DNA of 5,812 nt from an uncultured Candidatus Saccharibacteria bacterium (lineage in GTDB: Bacteria; Patescibacteriota; Saccharimonadia; Saccharimonadales; Saccharimonadaceae). Of the stretch, positions 1-4,555 are shown piece by piece. The notes beneath the pieces were generated by a model. It had not been told where the DNA came from and made no database searches. It saw only the letters and a program-made list of their open reading frames with translations. The stretch is from contig CAJZFK010000049.1 of NCBI GenBank assembly GCA_915070155.1, positions 1 through 5,812 of the forward strand, written 5' to 3'. The position numbers and the translations under genes are program-made. How positions within the stretch are numbered: position 1 is the first letter of the stretch; the number at the start of each line of letters is the position of its first letter.

Positions 1-624
1 GGAGTTTTTAATAATTCCATGATGTGGAAGGCTCAGAAAGACGGTATCGTGGAGCTTGCGACGGTGAATCTGCGGGAGTTTGGTTTGGGTCCTCGTCGTC
101 AGGTTGACGATACTCCTTATGGTGGTGGCGACGGGATGCTTCTTATGATTGAGCCGTTATGGAAGGCGGTGGAATTTGCAAAATCTCAGGATGAAACAGC
201 AAAGGTAGTGTTAATGAGTCCGCGAGGGCAACGCTGGAAGCAGGCTAAAGCTCAGGAAGAAGCAGATGATGACAGGGGTGTGATATTTATTTGCGGGCGA
301 TACGAGGGTGTAGATGAGCGAATCTTGGAGTTGGTTGACGAGCAATGGAGTATTGGCGATTTTGTACTGACGGGCGGAGAGCTGGCGGCAATGATGATGA
401 TTGATTCTATTGTTAGGTTGATTCCTGGAGTTTTGGGCGGCGAAAAGTCTGCGGAAATTGAAAGTTTTTCAGATGGAGAAACGTTGGAATTTCCACAATA
501 TACACGACCTGAGGAGTTTAAAGGTTTACGTGTGCCGGATGTTTTATTGAGCGGACACCACGGAAAAATTGCCGAGTGGCGCGCTGAACAATCGCGGATA
601 TTGACCAATAAAAATACCCCATAG
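1..624 (+). CDS. trmD: tRNA (guanine-37-N1)-methyltransferase TrmD, 5'-truncated by the window edge
   Basis: TrmD transfers a methyl group from S-adenosylmethionine to N1 of G37 beside the anticodon, preventing +1 frameshifts; it acts as a cytosolic dimer. The frame is open from base 1, and the residues before the first in-frame ATG (19) already align with the family, so 19 is not the start; by hand alignment to E. coli TrmD about 14 residues are missing. Visible family motifs are VDDTPYGGGDGM, the trefoil-knot cofactor region CGRYEGVDER then WSIGDFVLTGGELA, RLIPGVLG with the conserved Arg (415-417), and FPQYTRP then LLSGHH. Two oddities: the Asp expected at E. coli position 169 (DSF) is Glu here (ESF, 460-462), and the protein stops soon after WRAEQS, lacking the usual RTxLRRPELL segment and the rest of the C-terminal helical region. 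Estimated full length is about 220 residues against 255 in E. coli. Identity is secure; the effect of the differences is unknown. Confidence 0.96.
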   Translation, partial: GVFNNSMMWKAQKDGIVELATVNLREFGLGPRRQVDDTPYGGGDGMLLMIEPLWKAVEFAKSQDETAKVVLMSPRGQRWKQAKAQEEADDDRGVIFICGRYEGVDERILELVDEQWSIGDFVLTGGELAAMMMIDSIVRLIPGVLGGEKSAEIESFSDGETLEFPQYTRPEEFKGLRVPDVLLSGHHGKIAEWRAEQSRILTNKNTP

Positions 625-638
625 AGACGGGGTATTTT
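611..638 (+). terminator. Intrinsic terminator of trmD, overlapping its stop codon
   Basis: A perfect 10-bp inverted repeat, AAAATACCCC (611-620) and GGGGTATTTT (629-638), encloses an 8-base loop. The loop carries the trmD TAG stop (622-624), so the last TrmD codons form the 5' arm. The T-run is short (TTTT then AAG), so efficiency on the plus strand is uncertain. The A-rich left side would give a T-run on the other strand. Confidence 0.75.
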
Positions 639-767
639 AAGTTGTGGTGGATTTGTCGTAGAGCGAAAGATACTGTTTTATGGTGTTTATTTTTGTAACG
701 TTCGCTGATTTAACTTTATGACGTTTTTGTAAAAAGTGCAAGTGCTTTCGTAAAAAATACAACAAGC

Positions 768-796
768 TTGAGCTTTTTTGATGCGCAAGCTATACT
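768..796 (+). promoter_or_regulatory. Sigma-70-like promoter for the 803 gene, predicted leaderless
   Basis: TTGAGC (768-773), 17-bp spacer, TATACT (791-796), then 6 bp to ATG at 803. The start point expected about 7 bases after the -10 hexamer coincides with the A of ATG. No Shine-Dalgarno sequence is present. Upstream, two GTAAAAA A-tracts (729-735 and 750-756) lie exactly 21 bp apart and could act as bent DNA or an UP-like element. The rest of the 625-802 gap holds no convincing gene. Confidence 0.75.
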
Positions 797-802
797 GAAA
801 TT

Positions 803-1222
803 ATGTCGAGAAAAGTGAATAAAATTGTTAAATTGATTACAGGACTATTAATAATTGTGCCATTATTATGTCAATTATTTACGTTTGAGAAGTTTTCTGC
901 AGTCCTTACTTCTGCAGGGATTACGCCATATTTAAGTCTTCCGATTGCGATAATATTGGTGGTTGTTGAGTTAACGTCGTTACCATTTTTGATTGATATG
1001 AATATGCCAAAAAGAATTACTCTGATGAGCAGAATGGCTGGTTTTTTGAGTTTGGGGATTATGACAGTAATTAGTTTTTTAGCGTTTGTGAATGGGTATG
1101 TGGCGGTGATATTTGGTGCAACGATAAAGAATGTGAATAGTGTGGCTGCGATTTTTCTGGTATTCATGATGTGGATTTTGTTGATTTGCGCAAATTTATC
1201 GACGAAAAAAACAGCCAAATAA
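803..1222 (+). CDS. Small four-helix membrane protein, DoxX/MauE-like
   Basis: A 139-residue integral membrane protein with four predicted helices at about 8-26, 45-64, 78-98 and 112-131, and a basic C-terminal tail (STKKTAK). The order short basic N-terminus, helix, polar segment FEKFSAVLTSAGITPYL, then a helix carrying an acidic residue (VVELTSLPFL, Glu56) resembles the DoxX/MauE-like superfamily, whose members are often linked to redox partners in the membrane. The sequence match is loose and no catalytic cysteine pair is visible, so the family call is tentative and no function is assigned. ATG 803 was chosen because a promoter ends exactly 6 bp upstream. It stands alone between the trmD terminator and a convergent tRNA gene; its TAA lies in the loop of the shared terminator. 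Confidence 0.8.
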   Translation: MSRKVNKIVKLITGLLIIVPLLCQLFTFEKFSAVLTSAGITPYLSLPIAIILVVVELTSLPFLIDMNMPKRITLMSRMAGFLSLGIMTVISFLAFVNGYVAVIFGATIKNVNSVAAIFLVFMMWILLICANLSTKKTAK

Positions 1223-1230
1223 TTGGCTGC
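1205..1230 (-). terminator. Terminator of tRNA-Gln, shared with the convergent 803 gene
   Basis: CAGCCAA (1212-1218) pairs with TTGGCTG (1223-1229) around the loop ATAA. Read on the minus strand the hairpin is followed by seven T residues (complement of A1205-A1211), a good intrinsic terminator for the tRNA transcript. On the plus strand the T-run is poor (CTAAATTT). The TAA stop of the 803 gene (1220-1222) lies in the loop. Confidence 0.8.
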
Positions 1231-1249
1231 TAAATTTCAAATTTGGCTG
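1212..1249. repeat. Nested inverted repeat joining the terminator and the tRNA 3' end
   Basis: CAGCCAAAT (1212-1220) is the exact reverse complement of ATTTGGCTG (1241-1249), while TTGGCTG also occurs at 1223-1229 as the terminator's other arm. The outer copy includes the tRNA CCA end. The outer pairing is 9 bp and the local terminator pairing 7 bp, so the tRNA 3' end could in principle compete for the same arm. Confidence 0.7.
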
Positions 1250-1318
1250 GGATGGAGGGATTCGAACCCCCGAATGGCGGGACCAGAACCCGCTGCCTTA
1301 CCACTTGGCGACATCCCA
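1244..1318 (-). tRNA. tRNA-Gln (anticodon CUG) with encoded CCA
   Basis: On the minus strand a full cloverleaf can be drawn. The 7-bp acceptor stem is TGGGATG/CATCCCA, the D arm GCC-AAGTGGTAA-GGC, the anticodon stem GCGGG/CCCGC with 7-base loop TTCTGGT (anticodon CTG), the variable loop CATTC, and the T arm GGGGG-TTCGAAT-CCCTC with one G-U pair. Discriminator G and CCA follow directly (complement of 1244-1247). It reads CAG codons. The U1-A72 first pair is typical of bacterial tRNA-Gln and is a known recognition feature for the GatCAB transamidation route, but it does not show which charging route this organism uses. Total length is 75 nt. Confidence 0.97.
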
Positions 1319-1330
1319 ACGGCAAGCATA

Positions 1331-1359
1331 ATTGTACTATAGAAAAATGATTTCCGCAA
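1331..1359 (-). promoter_or_regulatory. Promoter for tRNA-Gln
   Basis: On the minus strand, TTGCGG (complement of 1354-1359), a 17-bp spacer, then TACAAT (complement of 1331-1336). Initiation is expected near 1324, about 6 bases before the mature tRNA 5' end at 1318, leaving a very short leader for RNase P. Confidence 0.65.
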
Positions 1360-1362
1360 GCG

Positions 1363-1391
1363 TTTACTGGCGGTCGTTGACGCGATATACT
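1363..1391 (+). promoter_or_regulatory. Promoter for the PAP2 gene, predicted leaderless
   Basis: TTTACT (1363-1368), 17-bp spacer, TATACT (1386-1391), then 6 bp to ATG 1398. There is no Shine-Dalgarno sequence. Its -35 hexamer is 3 bp from the -35 hexamer of the divergent tRNA promoter. Confidence 0.7.
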
Positions 1392-1397
1392 TATAGT

Positions 1398-1880
1398 ATG
1401 GATTTGCAATGGATTGTGAAGTTGATTGCTGACGGACTAGTGGTGCCGGTCGTGCTAATTGGTGCGTACGCGCTGATAAAACTGGTGCCAAATAAAGAGA
1501 GATATCAAGTTTATAGCCAAGTTTTGATGGCCGGTTTGACTGCTTACGTGGCGGCAAAAATTATCGGGTCAATTTATCAACCAGATCAGATGCGCCCGTT
1601 CGAGATTCTGGGCGTATCTGCCGGCGCGTCATTCCTTAATAATCCGGGTTTTCCGTCTGATCATGCTCTATTTACAATGGCGATTACTTTGGCGGTATTT
1701 TTCGGAGCAAAGAGCTGGCGGTTGGCTATTGTTTGTCTGGTTATGACGATTCTAATATGTGTCGGTCGGGTTATTGCATTGGTGCATACGCCGCTTGACG
1801 TTGTTGGCGGATTATTGATTGCTTGCGTAGGGATTGTTTGGTATAAACCGATGAGTTTCCTGAAAAAGCATAATATTTAA
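1398..1880 (+). CDS. PAP2-family membrane phosphatase, BcrC/undecaprenyl-pyrophosphatase-like
   Basis: A 160-residue membrane protein carrying the PAP2 acid-phosphatase signature: RP at 66-67 (QPDQMRPFE), FPSDH at 85-89 and GRVIALVHTPLD at 123-134. These supply the phosphate-binding arginines, the histidine that forms the phospho-enzyme and the His/Asp pair. PSDH rather than PSGH, with no Lys seven residues before Arg66, resembles BcrC-type undecaprenyl-pyrophosphate phosphatases, which recycle the lipid carrier of cell-wall synthesis; other lipid phosphates remain possible substrates. About five or six hydrophobic segments surround these motifs. The first in-frame initiator is TTG 1332, but its extra 22 residues are polar and overlap the promoter; ATG 1398, 6 bp after TATACT, is preferred. 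No terminator is visible before the next gene. Confidence 0.9.
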   Translation: MDLQWIVKLIADGLVVPVVLIGAYALIKLVPNKERYQVYSQVLMAGLTAYVAAKIIGSIYQPDQMRPFEILGVSAGASFLNNPGFPSDHALFTMAITLAVFFGAKSWRLAIVCLVMTILICVGRVIALVHTPLDVVGGLLIACVGIVWYKPMSFLKKHNI

Positions 1881-1890
1881 GCATATACAT

Positions 1891-1919
1891 TTGCAATATT
1901 GACAAGTTTACGTTACAAT
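1891..1919 (+). promoter_or_regulatory. Promoter for the 1926 gene, predicted leaderless
   Basis: TTGCAA (1891-1896), 17-bp spacer, TACAAT (1914-1919), 6 bp, ATG 1926. It fills most of the 45-bp gap after the PAP2 stop. No Shine-Dalgarno sequence is seen. Confidence 0.7.
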
Positions 1920-1925
1920 TTACGT

Positions 1926-2420
1926 ATGAAATTATTGTCAGCTATTTTCCGTGAAGAAATATCAGATTACACATATCCATTTTCAAGGCGAGTTTTCTTG
2001 AGGATTTTGGCGATTTTAGTTGCTAGCGGCGTGGCTATCTGGTTGCTGGCGCTTGCGTTTGATAAATTTATGATTACACCCGTATTTTGCGCGAATGCTG
2101 AGCATATTTCTATTTGCGCAAACAGCACAAGCATCGCATCTTACGTTGCGTTAGTTCTGGCGGGAATTATGTTGGTGCCGGTGTTGGCGGTATTTGGCAT
2201 TAAGCGACCTTTACTAGTAGTGATCGCGGCAACTGTGTCATTGTGGGGTGCTACATTATGGGCTGGCGGATCTTGGATTTTGTCATTACTATGGGTAGTT
2301 TTGGCGACAGTTTTGGTATATTTGTCGTTAATTTGGTTGAATAGAATTCGTGGCAATGGCGCAGCAATTTTATTTATGACTTTATTCGCAATCTTAGCAC
2401 GAGTTGTCTTGGCGCTATAA
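1926..2420 (+). CDS. Unrecognised five-helix membrane protein
   Basis: I do not recognise this 164-residue protein. It has a short polar N-terminus with basic and acidic residues (FREEISDYTYPFSRR), then five predicted helices at about 24-46, 69-91, 94-113, 116-138 and 146-163. The loop between helices 1 and 2 contains two cysteines (Cys55 and Cys64) in a CAN...CAN arrangement. If helix 1 runs in-to-out, as the RR before it suggests, this loop is external and the pair could form a disulfide. ATG 1926 is chosen over the upstream in-frame TTG 1899 because the latter lies in the promoter. The gene's 3' end carries the -35 hexamer of rmuC, so transcription units overlap here. No function is assigned. 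Confidence 0.8.
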   Translation: MKLLSAIFREEISDYTYPFSRRVFLRILAILVASGVAIWLLALAFDKFMITPVFCANAEHISICANSTSIASYVALVLAGIMLVPVLAVFGIKRPLLVVIAATVSLWGATLWAGGSWILSLLWVVLATVLVYLSLIWLNRIRGNGAAILFMTLFAILARVVLAL

Positions 2421-2432
2421 TCACTGTACACT
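2404..2432 (+). promoter_or_regulatory. Promoter for rmuC, predicted leaderless, inside the preceding gene's end
   Basis: TTGTCT (2404-2409), 17-bp spacer, TACACT (2427-2432), 6 bp, ATG 2439. The -35 hexamer and half of the spacer are coding sequence of the upstream gene (stop 2418-2420). A TATAAT at 2416-2421 is also present but lacks a -35 partner at 17 bp. Confidence 0.6.
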
Positions 2433-2438
2433 AAGTGT

Positions 2439-3509
2439 ATGGAAATCATTATCATTATTCTCTTAATCGTTATTACTATTGGTTTGGGTGCGACATTATT
2501 TGTCCTGCAATCAAAAATCAGCGAGCTAAAAAATCAATCATCCGTCGAGCTGATTAAAACCGATGTCGTGGAATTGGGGCGAACTATTGCAAAACTGAAT
2601 GAATCCGTTAGTGATAAGTTGGAGCGAAGTAATGCGCAAGTCCAAACTTCCGTACAGAAGCAATTGTCAGAAAGCGCGAAGTTGGTGGCTGACGTGACGC
2701 AGCGGCTGGCGAAATTGGATGAGACCAATAAGCGTGTGGTTGATGTGGCGACCGATCTTAAAACCTTGCAAAACGTGCTGCAAAATCCAAAGCAACGCGG
2801 GGTTTTTGGAGAGTTTTATCTGGAAAGTGTGTTGGATAACGTTTTGCCAGCCAAGCAGTATCAAATGCAATATCGTTTCAAGGATGGTGAAATTGTTGAT
2901 GCGGTTATTTTTCTGGACAAGGGTCAAATACTGCCGGTGGACAGTAAGTTTTCTTTGGAGAATTACAATCGGATGATTAACGCCGAGACAAAATCTGAGC
3001 GTGAAATGTGGCTAAATAAGGTGAAGGCTGATCTTAAGGGGCGAATCGACGAGACTAGTAAATATATTCGTCCGCGCGAAAACACTATGGACTTTGCTTT
3101 TATGTTTATTCCTAGCGAATCTTTGTATTACGATCTTCTGATTAATAATGTCGGTCAGGGCGGTTCGAGTCGCGATCTGATTGAATATGCATTCCGAGAC
3201 AAGCGGGTGATTATTGTGAGTCCGACTAGTTTTCTCGCGTACCTGCAGACCGTTCTTCAGGGGCTTCGTAGTTTGCAGATTGAAGAGCAGGCCAAAGACA
3301 TTCAAGTTCGAGTTGGTCAATTGGGTGTTCATATTAAAAAGTTTGACGAGTTGATGACGAAAATGGGTAAGAGTCTTAGTACGACCGTTGGTCATTATAA
3401 CAATACATACAAGGAATTGGGGAAGATCGATAAGGACGTCGTGCGAATTTCTGGTGGCGATAACCAAGCGCAGCCGGAGCTGATTGATCGGCCGACTCAA
3501 GAAGATTGA
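2439..3509 (+). CDS. rmuC: RmuC-family DNA recombination protein
   Basis: A 356-residue RmuC homologue. E. coli rmuC limits inversion at short inverted repeats, and the family core resembles PD-(D/E)xK nucleases. Layout here: an N-terminal membrane anchor (about 2-23, isoleucine-rich), a long heptad-like coiled coil (about 25-110), then the RmuC domain (about 115-330). The domain holds RGVFGEFYLES (120-130), VDAVIFLDKGQILPVDSKFSLENY with Asp154 and DSK 168-170 (nuclease-like core), FMFIPSESLYYDLL and VIIVSPTSFLAYLQTV. The C-terminal tail (after about 335) is polar and acidic. Length is shorter than the E. coli protein, mostly outside the core. ATG 2439 sits 6 bp after a -10 hexamer and no Shine-Dalgarno sequence is seen. 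The TGA stop lies six bases before the terminator hairpin, so TGA is read as stop. The biological role in this lineage is inferred only from the family. Confidence 0.94.
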   Translation: MEIIIIILLIVITIGLGATLFVLQSKISELKNQSSVELIKTDVVELGRTIAKLNESVSDKLERSNAQVQTSVQKQLSESAKLVADVTQRLAKLDETNKRVVDVATDLKTLQNVLQNPKQRGVFGEFYLESVLDNVLPAKQYQMQYRFKDGEIVDAVIFLDKGQILPVDSKFSLENYNRMINAETKSEREMWLNKVKADLKGRIDETSKYIRPRENTMDFAFMFIPSESLYYDLLINNVGQGGSSRDLIEYAFRDKRVIIVSPTSFLAYLQTVLQGLRSLQIEEQAKDIQVRVGQLGVHIKKFDELMTKMGKSLSTTVGHYNNTYKELGKIDKDVVRISGGDNQAQPELIDRPTQED

Positions 3510-3515
3510 CATAAA

Positions 3516-3546
3516 AAAATACCCCGCCGATTAAGCGGGATATTTT
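3516..3546 (+). terminator. Bidirectional terminator between convergent rmuC and aquaporin genes
   Basis: CCCGC (3523-3527) pairs with GCGGG (3535-3539) around a 7-base loop. After one C-A mismatch the stem continues with six A-T pairs (3516-3521 with 3541-3546). The right side gives TATTTTATT on the plus strand, and the left A-run (3513-3519) gives seven T residues on the minus strand, so it can end both transcripts. Confidence 0.8.
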
Positions 3547-3562
3547 ATTGTGAAGTTATAAT

Positions 3563-4498
3563 CTATTCTTCGTCTTTGTTTCGGTAATTGACGAGTAGAA
3601 ATAGGTTGCCGCCTAATGCTGCGCCGATTAGGGTAGCGGCAATTACTTCCAGGCTAAAGCGTGAATAGCTTTTTTCGCCTTCAGCTGGCAATACTCCGTT
3701 GCTACGTAGTTGAGAGTCGGTTTTCTCTGTAACAGCCAAAGAAACTGCCGGGTTCAAAGTTGCGCCTGAGATGTAGATCTCGCGTGGGTAAGTGCGGCCG
3801 TTTTTCTCAGTTTGAGTAGTGTTTTGCTCTTTTTGGATTTTTGCAATAGCAGTACTTTTAATGTACGAAGAGATTGAGCCAGATACGACAAGACCAATCA
3901 TCAACGCTAAGCCAATTCCAAAAGCTTGACCAGCTGCTTTGATTTCTTTGCGCTGCAAAACTGCGGCGATGCCAAATACAAAAACTGCGGTACCGACTAA
4001 TTCCATTGCGAAGATACTCCAAGAGAATGCAGTAAATTGGTCGAAGCTTAGGGCAAATCCGCCGTTTGTTAATGAACCGACAAGCACGATAGCCGCCATT
4101 GCACCGAGAAATTGTGCGCCCCAGTAAAATGGAACAAGTACGGTCTTTAGCTTACGCATTGTCCATAGACCAAACGTGACAGCTGGGTTTACGTGTGCGC
4201 CAGAAATGTTGCCGATAATTGCAACGATGAACATCAACGCAAAACCGACATACATTGATGACAAAATATCTGATGCGAATAATGCGGCAAGTGTCAAAAT
4301 GAACGTGCCGATAACTTCCGCAATAACGATGTTAATTAAGTTGTCTGGTAATTTAGAATCTAGTTTGACACGCTTGCTTTTAGCGGTAGATTCAGTAACG
4401 ACGTACTTGACGGTCGTTTTGTTTTCAGTCTTAGCGGCAGCGGTTTTCTTTTCTGCAGCTTTAACTGGGGCTTTCTTTGAAGTTTTCTTCGTAGCCAT
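3563..4498 (-). CDS. Aquaporin/MIP-family channel with lysine-rich N-terminal tail
   Basis: A 311-residue major intrinsic protein. Both half-helix motifs are present: GAHVNPAVTFG (NPA at 104-106) and SGATLNPAVSLA (NPA at 249-251), with six hydrophobic segments in the usual two-fold layout. Family members conduct water, glycerol or other small neutral solutes. Three features are unusual. First, the residue after the second NPA, normally the selectivity-filter Arg, is Val252 (codon at 3743-3745). Second, the segment between helix 5 and the second NPA (about 208-244) is roughly 30 residues longer than usual and polar. Third, the first 45 or so residues form a Lys/Ala-rich tail (KKTSKKAPVKAAEKK...) resembling histone-like tails, presumably cytosolic. 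The gene is convergent with rmuC and divergent from the 78-residue gene. Start ATG 4498 is supported by a strong Shine-Dalgarno sequence. The transported solute cannot be read from the sequence. Confidence 0.93.
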   Translation of the reverse strand: MATKKTSKKAPVKAAEKKTAAAKTENKTTVKYVVTESTAKSKRVKLDSKLPDNLINIVIAEVIGTFILTLAALFASDILSSMYVGFALMFIVAIIGNISGAHVNPAVTFGLWTMRKLKTVLVPFYWGAQFLGAMAAIVLVGSLTNGGFALSFDQFTAFSWSIFAMELVGTAVFVFGIAAVLQRKEIKAAGQAFGIGLALMIGLVVSGSISSYIKSTAIAKIQKEQNTTQTEKNGRTYPREIYISGATLNPAVSLAVTEKTDSQLRSNGVLPAEGEKSYSRFSLEVIAATLIGAALGGNLFLLVNYRNKDEE

Positions 4499-4501
4499 AT
4501 T

Positions 4502-4509
4502 CCCTCCTT
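4502..4509 (-). promoter_or_regulatory. Strong Shine-Dalgarno sequence of the aquaporin gene
   Basis: The minus strand reads TAAGGAGGGAAT immediately before ATG 4498. AAGGAGG is a full match to the anti-Shine-Dalgarno core, with a rather short 4-base spacing. It is by far the best ribosome-binding site in the window. Confidence 0.85.
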
Positions 4510-4520
4510 AAAGTAATATC

Positions 4521-4549
4521 ACGACTATTATAACATAATTTGCTATACT
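4521..4549 (+). promoter_or_regulatory. Promoter for the 4556-pheS unit, predicted leaderless
   Basis: TATACT (4544-4549) followed by 6 bp and ATG 4556. The -35 position at 17 bp is ACGACT (4521-4526), a weak match. The element interleaves with the divergent aquaporin promoter. Confidence 0.6.
4527..4535 (-). promoter_or_regulatory. Extended -10 promoter of the aquaporin gene
   Basis: The minus strand reads TGTTATAAT: a consensus TATAAT (complement of 4527-4532) with an upstream TG typical of extended -10 promoters. The -35 position (4550-4555, AACTAC) is poor, as such promoters allow. Initiation near 4520 would give a leader of about 22 bases containing the Shine-Dalgarno sequence. Confidence 0.65.
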
Positions 4550-4555
4550 GTAGTT

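Noticed and set aside
19..21. ATG 19 as the start of trmD
   Set aside because: The residues before it in the open frame (GVFNNS) already fit the TrmD N-terminal region, so the true start lies outside the window.
662..706. Inverted repeat AGCGAA...TTCGCT
   Set aside because: Only 6 bp per arm with a 33-base gap; expected by chance and without further support.
625..802. Possible small gene or leftover TrmD C-terminus
   Set aside because: All plus-strand frames are short, and none encodes the missing TrmD motifs; the gap is better explained as terminator tail plus promoter.
1332..1397. TTG 1332 as the start of the PAP2 protein
   Set aside because: The extra 22 residues are not family-like and overlap the -35 and -10 hexamers; ATG 1398 fits the shared promoter geometry.
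1237..1557. Minus-strand reading frame of 106 residues
   Set aside because: It runs through the tRNA-Gln gene and antisense to the PAP2 gene, with low-complexity, unrelated sequence.
1899..1904. Consensus TTGACA as a -35 element
   Set aside because: It is only 9 bp from TACAAT (1914-1919) and has no -10 hexamer at 16-18 bp; TTGCAA at 1891 is correctly spaced.
1899..1925. TTG 1899 as the start of the five-helix protein
   Set aside because: This TTG lies in the promoter spacer; ATG 1926 has the 6-bp -10 spacing seen at the other genes.
3012..3512. Minus-strand frame of 166 residues opposite rmuC
   Set aside because: It is a shadow of the well-supported rmuC frame, with no family motif and no promoter or ribosome site.
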